Positions 27,219 through 35,577 of a DNA stretch of 64,000 nt are shown here, in pieces. A program made the translations under genes and the position numbers. Within the stretch, counting starts at the first letter, position 1, and the number at the start of each line of letters is the position of its first letter. The stretch lies in contig NZ_LT891959.1 in the NCBI RefSeq assembly GCF_900186465.1, positions 890,785-954,784 of the forward strand, in the 5' to 3' direction. Origin of the DNA: Centipeda felix. Lineage in GTDB: Bacteria > Bacillota > Negativicutes > Selenomonadales > Selenomonadaceae. Under the pieces are notes generated by a model. The model was not told the origin of the DNA. It searched no databases and saw nothing but the letters and a program-made list of their open reading frames with translations.

Positions 27219-28261
27219 ACCTCGTCGTCAACATCGAAAAACGCCTGCGTGACTTCACGCTCTGCGCAAACTTTACGCTCACGGATACGACGCTCGCCCT
27301 GCTCGGTGCATCGGGCAGCGGCAAGAGCATGACGCTGAAGTGCATCGCGGGGCTTGAGACGCCGGATCGCGGGCAGATCATCCTCAACGGCCGCACGCTC
27401 TATGACAGCAGTGCAGGAGTCAACCTCCCGCCGCAGGAGCGCAGTGTCGGCTATCTCTTTCAGAACTACGCGCTCTTTCCGAATATGACCGTCCGCGAGA
27501 ACATCATCTTTGCACTGGACGGATCACAGAAGGAAAAGGAGCGCATCCTCGCCGAGAACGTGGCGCGCTTCTCCCTCGACGGACTCGAAAGCGCCTACCC
27601 GGCAGGGCTCTCAGGCGGACAGCAGCAGCGCGTCGCCTTTGCGCGCATCCTCGCGCGCGGTGCGGATGTGCTACTCCTCGACGAGCCGCTCTCCGCACTC
27701 GACACTCACCTCAAGTGGCAGATCGAAACCGCACTGCGCGAGATCCTCATGAGTCAGAACATCGCGGCGATCCTCGTCACGCATGACCGCGACGAGGCAT
27801 TCCGCATCGCGCAGGAGATCGCGACCGTCGACCGCGGACAGCTCACGCCCCCGATGGATCGGCACGAACTCTTCCGCAGTCCCGGCACGTGTGCGGGTGC
27901 ACGCCTCACAGGATGCAAGAACATCTCCGCCGCCCGCCGCCTCGATGCGGCGCATATCGAGGCGACCGACTGGGGCATCACGCTCGCGGTCACAGACGAT
28001 GTGACGGATGCGCACCACATCGCCATTCGCGCACATTACTTCGTTCCCGTGCAGGAAGACGGCGAAAACGTCTTCACCGCACAGATCGCGGAGATCATCG
28101 AGAGCACCTTCAGCATGATCGTCATGCTCCGCTTTGCAGACGGTGCTCACCTCGTGCGCTGGGAGGTGGACAAGCCCGCATGGGATGCACTCCATGTGAG
28201 CGAAAACGCATCCCTGCGCATCTGCCTTCCGCCTGAAGCACTGATGCTGCTGCGGGATTAA
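27215..28261 (+). CDS. modC: Molybdate ABC transporter ATPase ModC
   Basis: 348 residues. Walker A GASGSGKS (about 32-39), signature LSGGQQQR and Walker B LLLDEP are intact. The C-terminal part (about 230-348) is shaped like the regulatory TOBE/MOP region of ModC. Its TAA stop lies inside the left end of a dispersed repeat copy. Confidence 0.93.
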   Translation: MNLVVNIEKRLRDFTLCANFTLTDTTLALLGASGSGKSMTLKCIAGLETPDRGQIILNGRTLYDSSAGVNLPPQERSVGYLFQNYALFPNMTVRENIIFALDGSQKEKERILAENVARFSLDGLESAYPAGLSGGQQQRVAFARILARGADVLLLDEPLSALDTHLKWQIETALREILMSQNIAAILVTHDRDEAFRIAQEIATVDRGQLTPPMDRHELFRSPGTCAGARLTGCKNISAARRLDAAHIEATDWGITLAVTDDVTDAHHIAIRAHYFVPVQEDGENVFTAQIAEIIESTFSMIVMLRFADGAHLVRWEVDKPAWDALHVSENASLRICLPPEALMLLRD

Positions 28262-28426
28262 GGAATCACTGATAAATTCGGTACAACCATCTTGACGCAT
28301 CTTTTTTGCCCGCACTTCGGCGGAAAATCCTCCACAGAGCACCACTCTGCGTCCGGTTTTCCACCTCGTTCGGACGAAAAAATCTACGCCAATCTGGCAG
28401 ACCTCATTTTATCAGTGATTCCTTAA
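28258..28426. repeat. Dispersed repeat, copy 2 (complete, 169 bp)
   Basis: Bounded by a perfect 19-bp inverted repeat: TTAAGGAATCACTGATAAA at the left and its exact complement at the right (28408-28426). The inside has no ORF with a convincing start. The left end supplies the stop codon of modC. Related copies are at 7058, 45581, 53188 and 61450. It looks like a MITE or a REP-like element. Confidence 0.85.
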
Positions 28427-28447
28427 GGCGCACAGACAAACGCATAC

Positions 28448-28488
28448 AAAAACGCCCTTATGGTGCATCGCGCCATAAGGGCGTTTTT
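28448..28488. terminator. Bidirectional terminator
   Basis: Perfect 16-bp hairpin (AAAAACGCCCTTATGG and its complement, 9-nt loop) between the convergent modC and ABC transporter genes, with T runs on both strands. Confidence 0.92.
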
Positions 28489-28493
28489 CTGTA

Positions 28494-29174
28494 CTACGCA
28501 GAGCGCGTCAGCCGCCCCTCTGCCATCGTATAGCAAATATCCGCATATGATGCTGCCTCACTCTCATGTGTGACGAGGAGGACTGCCGTGCCTGCGTCGG
28601 CGGTCTCGCGCACGAGATCAAGCACGCGCCGTGTATTCTCCGCATCGAGGTCGCCCGTCGGCTCATCAAGGAGCAGAATCTGCGGCACGCCGGCAAGGGC
28701 CCGCGCGATCATCATACGGCGCAGCTCCCCGCCCGAAAGCTCCGACGGACAGATATGAGCGAGCGGTGCGATGCCAAGCCGCTCCATCAGAGCATCCGCA
28801 TGTGCAGACACGTCCTGTTCCCTGCCATAGAGAAGCGCCGAGAGGAGGACATTCTCCCGCACTGTCAGCGCGCGAAGCGACATCAGCTGCTGCGGTACAA
28901 TGCCGAGCGTACTGCTGCGCAGCTCCGCACGTGCATCCTCGGGCAGTGCGTAGAGATCCGTCTCCCCTATGCGCACCTTCCCCGTCACGGGCGGCAGGAG
29001 CCCGCCCAAGATATGCAGCAGCGTACTCTTGCCGCTGCCCGAACGCCCCATGACCGCCGTCACCGTACCGGAGGGAAGGCACAGATCCGTCTCCGCCACA
29101 GCGACAATGTACCCTTCCCGCGCACTGTCGCGCAGGAAATCCTGACTGATTTTCTCCGCCCGCAGTTCCATCAT
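28494..29174 (-). CDS. ABC transporter ATPase, MacB/LolD type
   Basis: 226 residues from ATG 29174, which overlaps the permease stop as ATGA. Walker A GRSGSGKS, signature LSGGELRR and Walker B LLLDEPTGDLD are intact. The last matches the MacB/LolD/FtsE subgroup, which powers extrusion or membrane-lipoprotein work rather than import. It pairs with the FtsX-type permease upstream. The substrate is unknown. Confidence 0.9.
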   Translation of the reverse strand: MMELRAEKISQDFLRDSAREGYIVAVAETDLCLPSGTVTAVMGRSGSGKSTLLHILGGLLPPVTGKVRIGETDLYALPEDARAELRSSTLGIVPQQLMSLRALTVRENVLLSALLYGREQDVSAHADALMERLGIAPLAHICPSELSGGELRRMMIARALAGVPQILLLDEPTGDLDAENTRRVLDLVRETADAGTAVLLVTHESEAASYADICYTMAEGRLTRSA

Positions 29175-30376
29175 CCATCCTCCCGCAGCAGTGTGCTGAC
29201 CGGCGCCGTACATACGCGCCCGACCGTCCACGCCGCCGCCAGCATCCCAGACAGTGTCGCTGCGAGGAGCGTATTCACCGCCAGCAGCAGAATCGTTCCG
29301 CCGTCGGGGAGAATATAGGGGCGCATCAGCCCCGCCTTCATCAGGCCCGCGAAGGGCAGAATAATCAGTGCACCGAGTGCAACTCCTGCCGCAGCGCCCG
29401 CCGCCGAGGCAAGTGCCGCCTCCGTCAGCATCATGCGCGTCAAAAATCCGCGCGCCGCCCCCGCGATGCGCAGCATCAGATACTCGCGCCGCCGCTCGCG
29501 CGCCGACAGGTGAAAGGCGATGCCGAGAACGATGACGGCGATCACCCAGACCACTATAACGAGCCCGCCGATCATCTCCAAGATACCGCCAAGTCCCTGC
29601 TCCACTGCGTGCACCATTCCGTGTGCAGGGCGCGCCGTAAGCGCGGGATATGCCGCATTGACCGCCTCTGCCACGCCCTCGGGCGAGAACCCGTCCGCCG
29701 TCCGTATCATCACGGCAGAGATCGCATCCTCCGTCGGAACCCCCTGAAACACATCAAATCCCCTTTTCGCCGCATTCGCCATCATTGCACGGATCGTCTC
29801 CATATTCGTATAGACCGCCGTATCCATTCCCGTTCCCGTCGGCGTGAGCCGTCCCACAACGCGGCAGGGCAGATCGTAGAACGTCAGCATCCCATCCGCA
29901 GGCACGGAAATGCCGCTGCCGACGAGAATATCGCCATAGCCGACCGTACCGCCATAGCTCTCGCGGATCCACGGCTGAATGGTCTGATCCGAGGCGGGAT
30001 CAAAGCCGATCAGCTGCACCGCTACGGAGCAGCAGCCCGCATGTGCCGAGGCAAGGAAGAACTGCGGCGTCGCATGCGCCACCCCCGCCATGCTGCGCAG
30101 ATCGGAGAGATAGTGCTCCTCCATGTAGAACTGCGCAGGAACGCCCTGCACGAGCACCCCTTCCAGCGATCCCGCTCCCTCTGCCGCCTTCGGCAGGACA
30201 ATGACATCTGCACCGAGCCGCTGCTGAAACTGAATCAGCCCCCCCTGCAGCCCGAGCAGCATCTCCGAGCCGCCGAAGATCACGAGGGCAAGAATCCCCG
30301 TCAGCACAGCAAGCGTCGCGGAGCGTGCCATATTCCTGCGGCAGGTGCGCAGGGCAAGTGCTTCACTGAACTTCAC
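29171..30376 (-). CDS. ABC transporter permease, FtsX/MacB type
   Basis: 401 residues. One membrane segment lies near the N-terminus (about 20-42), followed by a large extracytoplasmic domain and three membrane segments near the C-terminus (about 265-290, 310-340, 350-380), the usual FtsX/MacB arrangement. It forms a translationally coupled trio with the ATPase and the DUF4418 protein. The substrate is unknown; export of a peptide, lipid or metal complex is possible. Confidence 0.88.
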   Translation of the reverse strand: MKFSEALALRTCRRNMARSATLAVLTGILALVIFGGSEMLLGLQGGLIQFQQRLGADVIVLPKAAEGAGSLEGVLVQGVPAQFYMEEHYLSDLRSMAGVAHATPQFFLASAHAGCCSVAVQLIGFDPASDQTIQPWIRESYGGTVGYGDILVGSGISVPADGMLTFYDLPCRVVGRLTPTGTGMDTAVYTNMETIRAMMANAAKRGFDVFQGVPTEDAISAVMIRTADGFSPEGVAEAVNAAYPALTARPAHGMVHAVEQGLGGILEMIGGLVIVVWVIAVIVLGIAFHLSARERRREYLMLRIAGAARGFLTRMMLTEAALASAAGAAAGVALGALIILPFAGLMKAGLMRPYILPDGGTILLLAVNTLLAATLSGMLAAAWTVGRVCTAPVSTLLREDG

Positions 30377-30789
30377 TCATTCTCCCCCTTTCGATGCTGC
30401 CACAGATACAGAGCAGAAAGGATGATGTTCAGCACGGCAATCACGCTGACCGACGGCTGCATCAACGTATGACACCGCATGGTCTCCATCATGCAGAGCG
30501 GAATAAGATGTCCCGGAAGACAGATCACCAGCACAGCGAGAGGAATCATCGCAATGGCCAGCCCTGTCTTTGCTCCTGAGCGCAGCGGCACAAGATGCAG
30601 GAGGGACAGGATGAGCATAACGGCAGCAAGCCCCGTCAGCGCCTCCCCTGCCCAATGACAAGTCATCCACGTTCCATCCTCATGCGGTGCACATGGTGCA
30701 AAAGTCGTCTGTATGCCAATGAAAAATATCGCATTCAGCACAATCTGCAGAAGCGGACACACGCCGATTCCCTTTTTCTCGCTGCTCAT
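30373..30789 (-). CDS. DUF4418-like membrane protein
   Basis: 138 residues from ATG 30789, seven bases after AAGGAG; an ATG six bases earlier is too close to it. It has about four membrane segments. Several cysteines lie outside or between them (for example APCAPHEDG, MTCHW, MRCHT), giving repeated Cys-x-x and Cys-His pairs. Small four-helix proteins of this kind (DUF4418) occur next to MacB-like ABC genes, as here. The function is unknown. Its stop overlaps the permease start. Confidence 0.65.
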   Translation of the reverse strand: MSSEKKGIGVCPLLQIVLNAIFFIGIQTTFAPCAPHEDGTWMTCHWAGEALTGLAAVMLILSLLHLVPLRSGAKTGLAIAMIPLAVLVICLPGHLIPLCMMETMRCHTLMQPSVSVIAVLNIILSALYLWQHRKGENE

Positions 30790-30957
30790 GATCATTCTCC
30801 TTATCTGCCATTTTTATCTATCCTACCAGAGATGATAAAAATTTTCAATAATAAATATCCACCCGCATAGCGGGTGGTTTTCCATTTTCGGGCATAGCCC
30901 TTATGTAATTGGCGGCGTACAAGTACGCCTTTTATTTTCCTGCCAGCCATGCACAGG

Positions 30958-31431
30958 TTACTTGCCACCCATAAATGGGTCTCTCGGGTCAAACAAGCTC
31001 AGTTGATCCTGTTCCCGGTCCTTCTTCAGCTGATCAGCTATGTACTCCTTAATCGCCTTGGTGTTCTTTCCTACGGTATCGACATAATACCCTTTGCACC
31101 AAAATTCTCGATTTCTGTATGCAAACTTCATGTTTCCATACTTTTGGAATATCATTAAGCTACTCTTGCCCTTTAGGTATCCCATAAAGCTCGATATGCT
31201 GATCTTCGGCGGGATACTTAACAGCAAGTGGATATGATCTGGACAGATCTCCCCTTCAATGATCTCTACCCCCTTCCACGCGCACAGCTTTCTTAGGATC
31301 TCCCGGATTTCCAGTTGCTTCCCTTCGTAGAATACTTTTCGCCGATACTTCGGTGCAAACACAACGTGATACTTACAATTCCACTTTGTGTGTGCTAAAC
31401 TATGCGTATCGGCATTTTGTTGTTTCGACAT
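30958..31431 (-). CDS. tnpA: IS200-type Y1 transposase TnpA
   Basis: 157 residues, the full length of IS200 TnpA. The metal-binding HUH motif is in DHIHLLL (about residues 65-71) and the nucleophilic tyrosine is in GYYVDTVG (about 120). It cuts and rejoins single-stranded DNA at the hairpin ends. It begins at ATG 31431 behind GGGAGG, which lies in an inhibitory leader structure. It looks intact. Confidence 0.93.
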   Translation of the reverse strand: MSKQQNADTHSLAHTKWNCKYHVVFAPKYRRKVFYEGKQLEIREILRKLCAWKGVEIIEGEICPDHIHLLLSIPPKISISSFMGYLKGKSSLMIFQKYGNMKFAYRNREFWCKGYYVDTVGKNTKAIKEYIADQLKKDREQDQLSLFDPRDPFMGGK

Positions 31432-31503
31432 AATGCTGTTTCCTCCCTAGTGTCTTCACTATTTCTAAGCTGGCAGGCTTATGCATAGTTTAGCACACTA
31501 GGG
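31390..31503 (-). promoter_or_regulatory. Two alternative leader hairpins controlling tnpA translation
   Basis: A perfect 16-bp inverted repeat (31390-31405 and 31483-31498) encloses the ribosome binding site and start. A second pair, CCCTAGTG/CACTAGGG (31445-31452 and 31496-31503), covers the Shine-Dalgarno sequence itself. The two share bases 31496-31498 and so exclude each other. Confidence 0.7.
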
Positions 31504-31566
31504 ATTTTCTGTTCACCGCTTAAGCTCTTTCCAACCACGCGACTATCGCGTGGTTTTCTTTTATAC

Positions 31567-31595
31567 AAAAAAAGAACTGCCCCTCAGGGCAGCTC
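31567..31595 (-). terminator. Terminator of the tRNA-Gln gene
   Basis: Minus strand: GAGCTGCCC, loop, GGGCAGTTC, then seven T residues; it begins 14 bp after the tRNA CCA end. Confidence 0.9.
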
Positions 31596-31608
31596 CTCAA
31601 AATTCAAA

Positions 31609-31685
31609 TGGCAGGGGTAGCTGGACTCGAACCAACGCATGCGGGATTCAGAATCCCGTGCCTTACCAACTTGGCGATACCCCTG
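31609..31685 (-). tRNA. tRNA-Gln (anticodon CTG)
   Basis: Minus-strand cloverleaf: acceptor CAGGGGT/ACCCCTG, anticodon stem CGGGA/TCCCG with loop TTCTGAA (anticodon CTG, reads CAG), T-loop GTTCGAGTC, and an encoded CCA end. It is transcribed alone. Confidence 0.95.
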
Positions 31686-31708
31686 TGTCGCTCTCAGCAA
31701 CAAGGGAG

Positions 31709-31737
31709 ATTATAGCGGATATGTAAACACTTGTCAA
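31709..31737 (-). promoter_or_regulatory. tRNA-Gln promoter
   Basis: Minus strand: TTGACA (31737-31732), 17 bp, TATAAT (31714-31709), an exact consensus. Confidence 0.93.
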
Positions 31738-31769
31738 GGAAATTTTTTTGAAAGGCTGTATGTTCGCTT

Positions 31770-32750
31770 CTATTCCTCCTCGGGGTACTTCATTCCCCAC
31801 GAGTGGCGAATCTGCGTCATAAGCTCCATGACATCAATCGTGTAATCGAGGTGCATATCATCGCGCTCGCCCGCGACTGCCGCTTCCATATCGAGGACTT
31901 CGTACAACAGCGCATCCGCCGTACTTCCCGCTGTAAGCTCCTCTGTGCGTCCGTCCACCGTCCATGTGATGACCGCCCGATCCCCGCGCGGGTACTCGAA
32001 CATCTCCACATAGCCGTTCTCAAAGGCGATCGTCCCGCGCTTTGGCTGCTTTGCATGGAGAGAGAGTGTGATCGCTGCCATCTCCTCCTCCGCATTCTTG
32101 AGGAGGATGGACGCCTGCTCGTCGACGCCCGTCGGCGCGTACTTCACCTGAGAGAGCAGATCCGTCGGCTGTGACGAGAGGAAATAGCGGACGAAGGACA
32201 GGGCATAGACACCGATGTCGAGCATCGCCCCGCCCGCAAGTTCGCGACAGAAGAAGCGGTTCTCCATATCGTATTCCTTGAAGCTGCCGAAATTCATCTG
32301 GATCATGCGCAGGGGACCGAGAGCGCCGCCTACAATGATCTCCTTCAGGCGACGGTAAATCGGCATATGATAGATCGTCATCGCCTCTGCAAGTACAACG
32401 CCATGCGTCCGCGCACAATCGACCGCCCGCGCCAATTCCTCAGAGTTCAGTGTGATGGACTTCTCGCAGAGGACGTGTTTGCCCGCCGAGAGCGCCGGCA
32501 TCAAATAGTTGATGTGCGTGTTGTGCGGCGTGGAGATATAGATGATGTCGACATTCGGATCATCGAACACGTCCTCCATCCGCTCATACACCTTCGGAAT
32601 GCCATACCGTGCGGCAAACTCCTGCGCCTTGCGCTGTGTGCGGTTGCCGACGGCATACAGCCCGCCTCCAAGCGCCTGCATGGCGCGCGCAAGTTCGTTG
32701 CCGATCACGCCGCAGCCAAGTGTCGCCCAACGATATCTCACCTTTGACAT
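31770..32750 (-). CDS. Gfo/Idh/MocA-family oxidoreductase
   Basis: 326 residues from ATG 32750, directly after AAGGAGGGG. The N-terminal Rossmann fold has LGCGVIGNELARAM, and the family motif CEKS (usually EKP) is at about residue 96 in KHVLCEKSITL. The C-terminal substrate domain has GGAMLDIGVY. Relatives oxidise sugars, inositols or dihydrodiols with NAD(P); the substrate here is not evident. It is monocistronic, and its ribosome binding site lies in a strong hairpin. Confidence 0.88.
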   Translation of the reverse strand: MSKVRYRWATLGCGVIGNELARAMQALGGGLYAVGNRTQRKAQEFAARYGIPKVYERMEDVFDDPNVDIIYISTPHNTHINYLMPALSAGKHVLCEKSITLNSEELARAVDCARTHGVVLAEAMTIYHMPIYRRLKEIIVGGALGPLRMIQMNFGSFKEYDMENRFFCRELAGGAMLDIGVYALSFVRYFLSSQPTDLLSQVKYAPTGVDEQASILLKNAEEEMAAITLSLHAKQPKRGTIAFENGYVEMFEYPRGDRAVITWTVDGRTEELTAGSTADALLYEVLDMEAAVAGERDDMHLDYTIDVMELMTQIRHSWGMKYPEEE

Positions 32751-32752
32751 AG

Positions 32753-32794
32753 AAATCCCCTCCTTGCCGAAAGCATTCGACATGGAGGGGATTT
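32753..32794 (-). promoter_or_regulatory. Leader hairpin sequestering the Gfo/Idh ribosome binding site
   Basis: Perfect 11-bp inverted repeat (AAATCCCCTCC at 32753-32763, GGAGGGGATTT at 32784-32794). In the minus-strand mRNA the 3' arm contains the Shine-Dalgarno sequence GGAGG, just ahead of the start at 32750. A similar hairpin sequence lies at 41459-41505. Confidence 0.65.
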
Positions 32795-32899
32795 TTCCTT
32801 TTGCCCATACTTCCTTTATTCAAAAGGCAACACTCTCCACGCATGCGATCTCGATAGCATACGGCTGCAAAATAATTCAAAAAATTGATCTCTCCCCTC

Positions 32900-32928
32900 T
32901 TGAAAAACGATTATATTCGCGCTATACT
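32900..32928 (+). promoter_or_regulatory. dpaL operon promoter
   Basis: TTGAAA (32900-32905), 17 bp, TATACT (32923-32928), 58 bp before the dpaL start. Confidence 0.72.
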
Positions 32929-32986
32929 GAAATCAAATTTTTTGTTTGGTTGACAAAATTATTTTTAGGGACAGGAGGATATAAAT

Positions 32987-34192
32987 ATGGACGAGCGTTT
33001 TCTATGGGCGCTGAACCGGATGCCCAAGACCGAGGATACGTTTCTGTCGCGGCTCTCCCTCGATGAGGTGCGGCACGCACGGACGTTCCACGAGAGTTTC
33101 CCTCAGTATGGGCCAACACCTCTGACGAGGCTCCCAAAGATGGCGGAGTATCTCGGTCTCAGCGATGTCTTCGTCAAGGATGAGTCCTATCGCTTCGGAC
33201 TCAACGCATTCAAGGTGCTCGGCGGGTCCTATGCAATGGCGCAGTACATCGCTCAGGAAACGGGCCGGGATATCGCGGATCTGCCTTACAATGTGCTCAC
33301 CTCAAAGAAGCTGCGCGAGGAGTTCGGCACAGCGACGTTCTTCACGGCGACGGACGGCAACCACGGACGCGGCGTCGCTTGGGCGGCGCGGGAGCTCGGA
33401 CAAAACGCCGTTGTCCACATGCCGAAGGGGACGACGCAGACGCGCCTCGAGAACATCCAAAAGCTCGGGGCAAAGGTCGATATTCTGGAGCTCAATTACG
33501 ATGACTGCGTGCGGCAGGCCGCAAAGGAGGCTGCTGCGACACCGCGCGGCGTCATTGTGCAGGACACGGCTTGGGACGGCTACGAGGACATCCCCGGCTG
33601 GATCATGCAGGGGTACGGAACAATGGCACTGGAGGCAGCAGAGCAGCTCAAGGCACAGGGCGCCGAGCGGCCGACGCACGTCTTTGTGCAGGCCGGTGTC
33701 GGCTCGCTTGCAGGCGCAGTGATCGGCTTCTATGCGAATCTTTGGAGCGACAATCCGCCGACGTTCGTCGTCGTAGAGGCAAAGGCGGCGGATTGCCTCT
33801 ACGAGGGTGCGCTCGCGGGAGATGGGAAAATACGCACGGTTGGCGGTGACATGGAGACCATCATGGCAGGTCTTGCCTGCGGTGAGCCAAACACCATCTC
33901 ATGGGACATCCTAAAGAACCATGTGAAACTCTTCGTCGCCATCTCCGACGATGTGGCGGCAGACGGGATGCGGATGCTCGCCGCACCGATCAAGGGAGAT
34001 CCCCCCATCACTTCGGGCGAATCGGGCGCGGCCTCATTCGCCGCACTCATGGCTCTCATGACGGATGATGCCTGCGAGGAACCGCGCGCATTGCTCGGCC
34101 TTGACAGAGATTCGCGCGTGCTCGTCTTCTCGACCGAGGGCGATACCGATCCCGAACGTTACCGCGAAATCGTCTGGGAGGGACAATTTTAA
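32987..34192 (+). CDS. dpaL: Diaminopropionate ammonia-lyase
   Basis: 401 residues, as in E. coli YgeX. A PLP enzyme that converts 2,3-diaminopropionate to pyruvate and two ammonia. The PLP lysine is in FGLNAFKVLGGSYA (about residue 77), typical of the family; TDGNHGRGVAW and the Gly-rich VQAGVGSLAGAV follow. It begins with an ATG behind CAGGAGG and heads a plus-strand operon with ygeY, ygeW and yqeA, the association seen in enterobacterial and clostridial purine or ureide clusters. Confidence 0.93.
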   Translation: MDERFLWALNRMPKTEDTFLSRLSLDEVRHARTFHESFPQYGPTPLTRLPKMAEYLGLSDVFVKDESYRFGLNAFKVLGGSYAMAQYIAQETGRDIADLPYNVLTSKKLREEFGTATFFTATDGNHGRGVAWAARELGQNAVVHMPKGTTQTRLENIQKLGAKVDILELNYDDCVRQAAKEAAATPRGVIVQDTAWDGYEDIPGWIMQGYGTMALEAAEQLKAQGAERPTHVFVQAGVGSLAGAVIGFYANLWSDNPPTFVVVEAKAADCLYEGALAGDGKIRTVGGDMETIMAGLACGEPNTISWDILKNHVKLFVAISDDVAADGMRMLAAPIKGDPPITSGESGAASFAALMALMTDDACEEPRALLGLDRDSRVLVFSTEGDTDPERYREIVWEGQF

Positions 34193-34227
34193 GAGTTTTT
34201 ATTCTTTCAGAAAGGACGTAGGATACC

Positions 34228-35544
34228 ATGGCTTTGAACTATGAACGCATCAAGGAAGCAGCACAGGGGTACGAGGCGCAGATGACGAAGTTCCTGCGGG
34301 ACATCGTGCGTGCACCCGGCGAGAGCAGCGGGGAGAAGGCGCACGCCGACCGGATCGCGCAGGAGATGCGCGCGCTCGACTTCGACAAGGTGGAGATCGA
34401 TCCGATGGGGAACGTGCTTGGCTACATGGGGCACGGCACGACACTGATCGCCTTTGACGGCCACATCGACACCGTCGGCATCGGCAATCGCGCGAACTGG
34501 GAGTTCGATCCCTACGAGGGCTTCGAATCGGCGACGGAGATCGGCGGGCGTGGGACATCCGATCAGCTGGGCGGGGTCGTCTCGGCGGTCTACGGCGCGC
34601 GCATTATGAAGGATCTCGGACTGCTCTCGGACAAGTACACCGTGCTCGTCACGGGGACGGTGCAGGAGGAGGACTGTGACGGCCTCTGCTGGCAGTACAT
34701 CATCCAAGAGGATAAGGTACGCCCCGCATTTGTCGTATCGACGGAGCCGACGGACGGCGGCATCTACCGCGGTCAGCGGGGCCGCATGGAGATCCGCGTC
34801 GAGGCACAGGGCGTCTCCTGCCACGGCAGTGCACCCGAGCGCGGCGACAATGCCATCTACAAGATGGCCGACATCCTCCGGGACATCCGCGCACTGAACG
34901 AAAATCCCGCCGACGACCCAGAAATCCAAGGGCTCGCAAAAATGCTGCACAAAGAGCACAACCCCGAATATGAGGAGGCGAATTTCCTCGGGCGCGGCAC
35001 AATTACCTGCTCGGAGATCTTCTTCACATCGCCGAGTCGCTGTGCGGTCGCGGATTCCTGTGCAGTCTCGCTCGACCGCCGGATGACGGCAGGCGAGACA
35101 TGGGAGGGCTGCCTCGAAGAGATTCGCGCCCTGCCGCATGTCAAGAAGTACGGCAAGGACATAAAGGTCAGCATGTACGAATATGCCCGCCCGAGCTATA
35201 CGGGGCTCACGTACCCCATCGAGTGCTATTTCCCGACCTGGGTCATACCGAAGGATCACAAGGTCACGCGATCCATCGAAACGGCATACAAAAACCTCTT
35301 TGGCGAGAAACGCATCGGTTCCCCTGAAACAATCGCCTCACGCGAGGGGCGGCCTCTCACCGACAAGTGGACGTTCTCGACGAACGGCGTCACCATCATG
35401 GGGCGCAACGGCATTCCCGTCATCGGCTTCGGACCGGGTGCAGAGGCGCAGGCGCATGCACCCAACGAGCGAAACTGGAAGCAGGATCTCGTCACCTGCG
35501 CCGCCGTCTACGCAGCGCTGCCGAGCATCTACGTCGCAGATTGA
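34228..35544 (+). CDS. ygeY: YgeY-family M20 metallohydrolase
   Basis: 438 residues. M20 peptidase/deacylase fold with the di-metal ligands in FDGHIDTVG (about 76-84), GTSDQLGG (about 110), and the catalytic Glu pair in VQEEDCDG. The subfamily is annotated as selenium-metabolism-linked because of genome co-occurrence; in purine clusters it is thought to hydrolyse a ureido or amide bond. It lies 35 bp after dpaL. Confidence 0.9.
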   Translation: MALNYERIKEAAQGYEAQMTKFLRDIVRAPGESSGEKAHADRIAQEMRALDFDKVEIDPMGNVLGYMGHGTTLIAFDGHIDTVGIGNRANWEFDPYEGFESATEIGGRGTSDQLGGVVSAVYGARIMKDLGLLSDKYTVLVTGTVQEEDCDGLCWQYIIQEDKVRPAFVVSTEPTDGGIYRGQRGRMEIRVEAQGVSCHGSAPERGDNAIYKMADILRDIRALNENPADDPEIQGLAKMLHKEHNPEYEEANFLGRGTITCSEIFFTSPSRCAVADSCAVSLDRRMTAGETWEGCLEEIRALPHVKKYGKDIKVSMYEYARPSYTGLTYPIECYFPTWVIPKDHKVTRSIETAYKNLFGEKRIGSPETIASREGRPLTDKWTFSTNGVTIMGRNGIPVIGFGPGAEAQAHAPNERNWKQDLVTCAAVYAALPSIYVAD

Positions 35545-35577
35545 TTGCGGGCATCGGATTTGAAAGGAGCATCCATC

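Larger units (their letters stand above)
30842..31562 (-). mobile_element. IS200/IS605-type insertion sequence, tnpA only
   Basis: A Y1 transposase gene is flanked by subterminal hairpins with related sequence. CCACGCG/CGCGTGG at 31535-31553 is the left end and CCACCCGC/GCGGGTGG at 30859-30877 the right end. Another hairpin (GGCGTAC/GTACGCC) is at 30914-30929. There are no terminal inverted repeats and no tnpB gene, as in IS200. Outer limits are approximate. It sits next to the terminator of the tRNA-Gln gene. Confidence 0.85.

Noticed and set aside
28306..28533. ORF within repeat copy 2 and the adjacent terminator
   Set aside because: It crosses a strong terminator hairpin and an antisense gene end, and is not kept in the other repeat copies.
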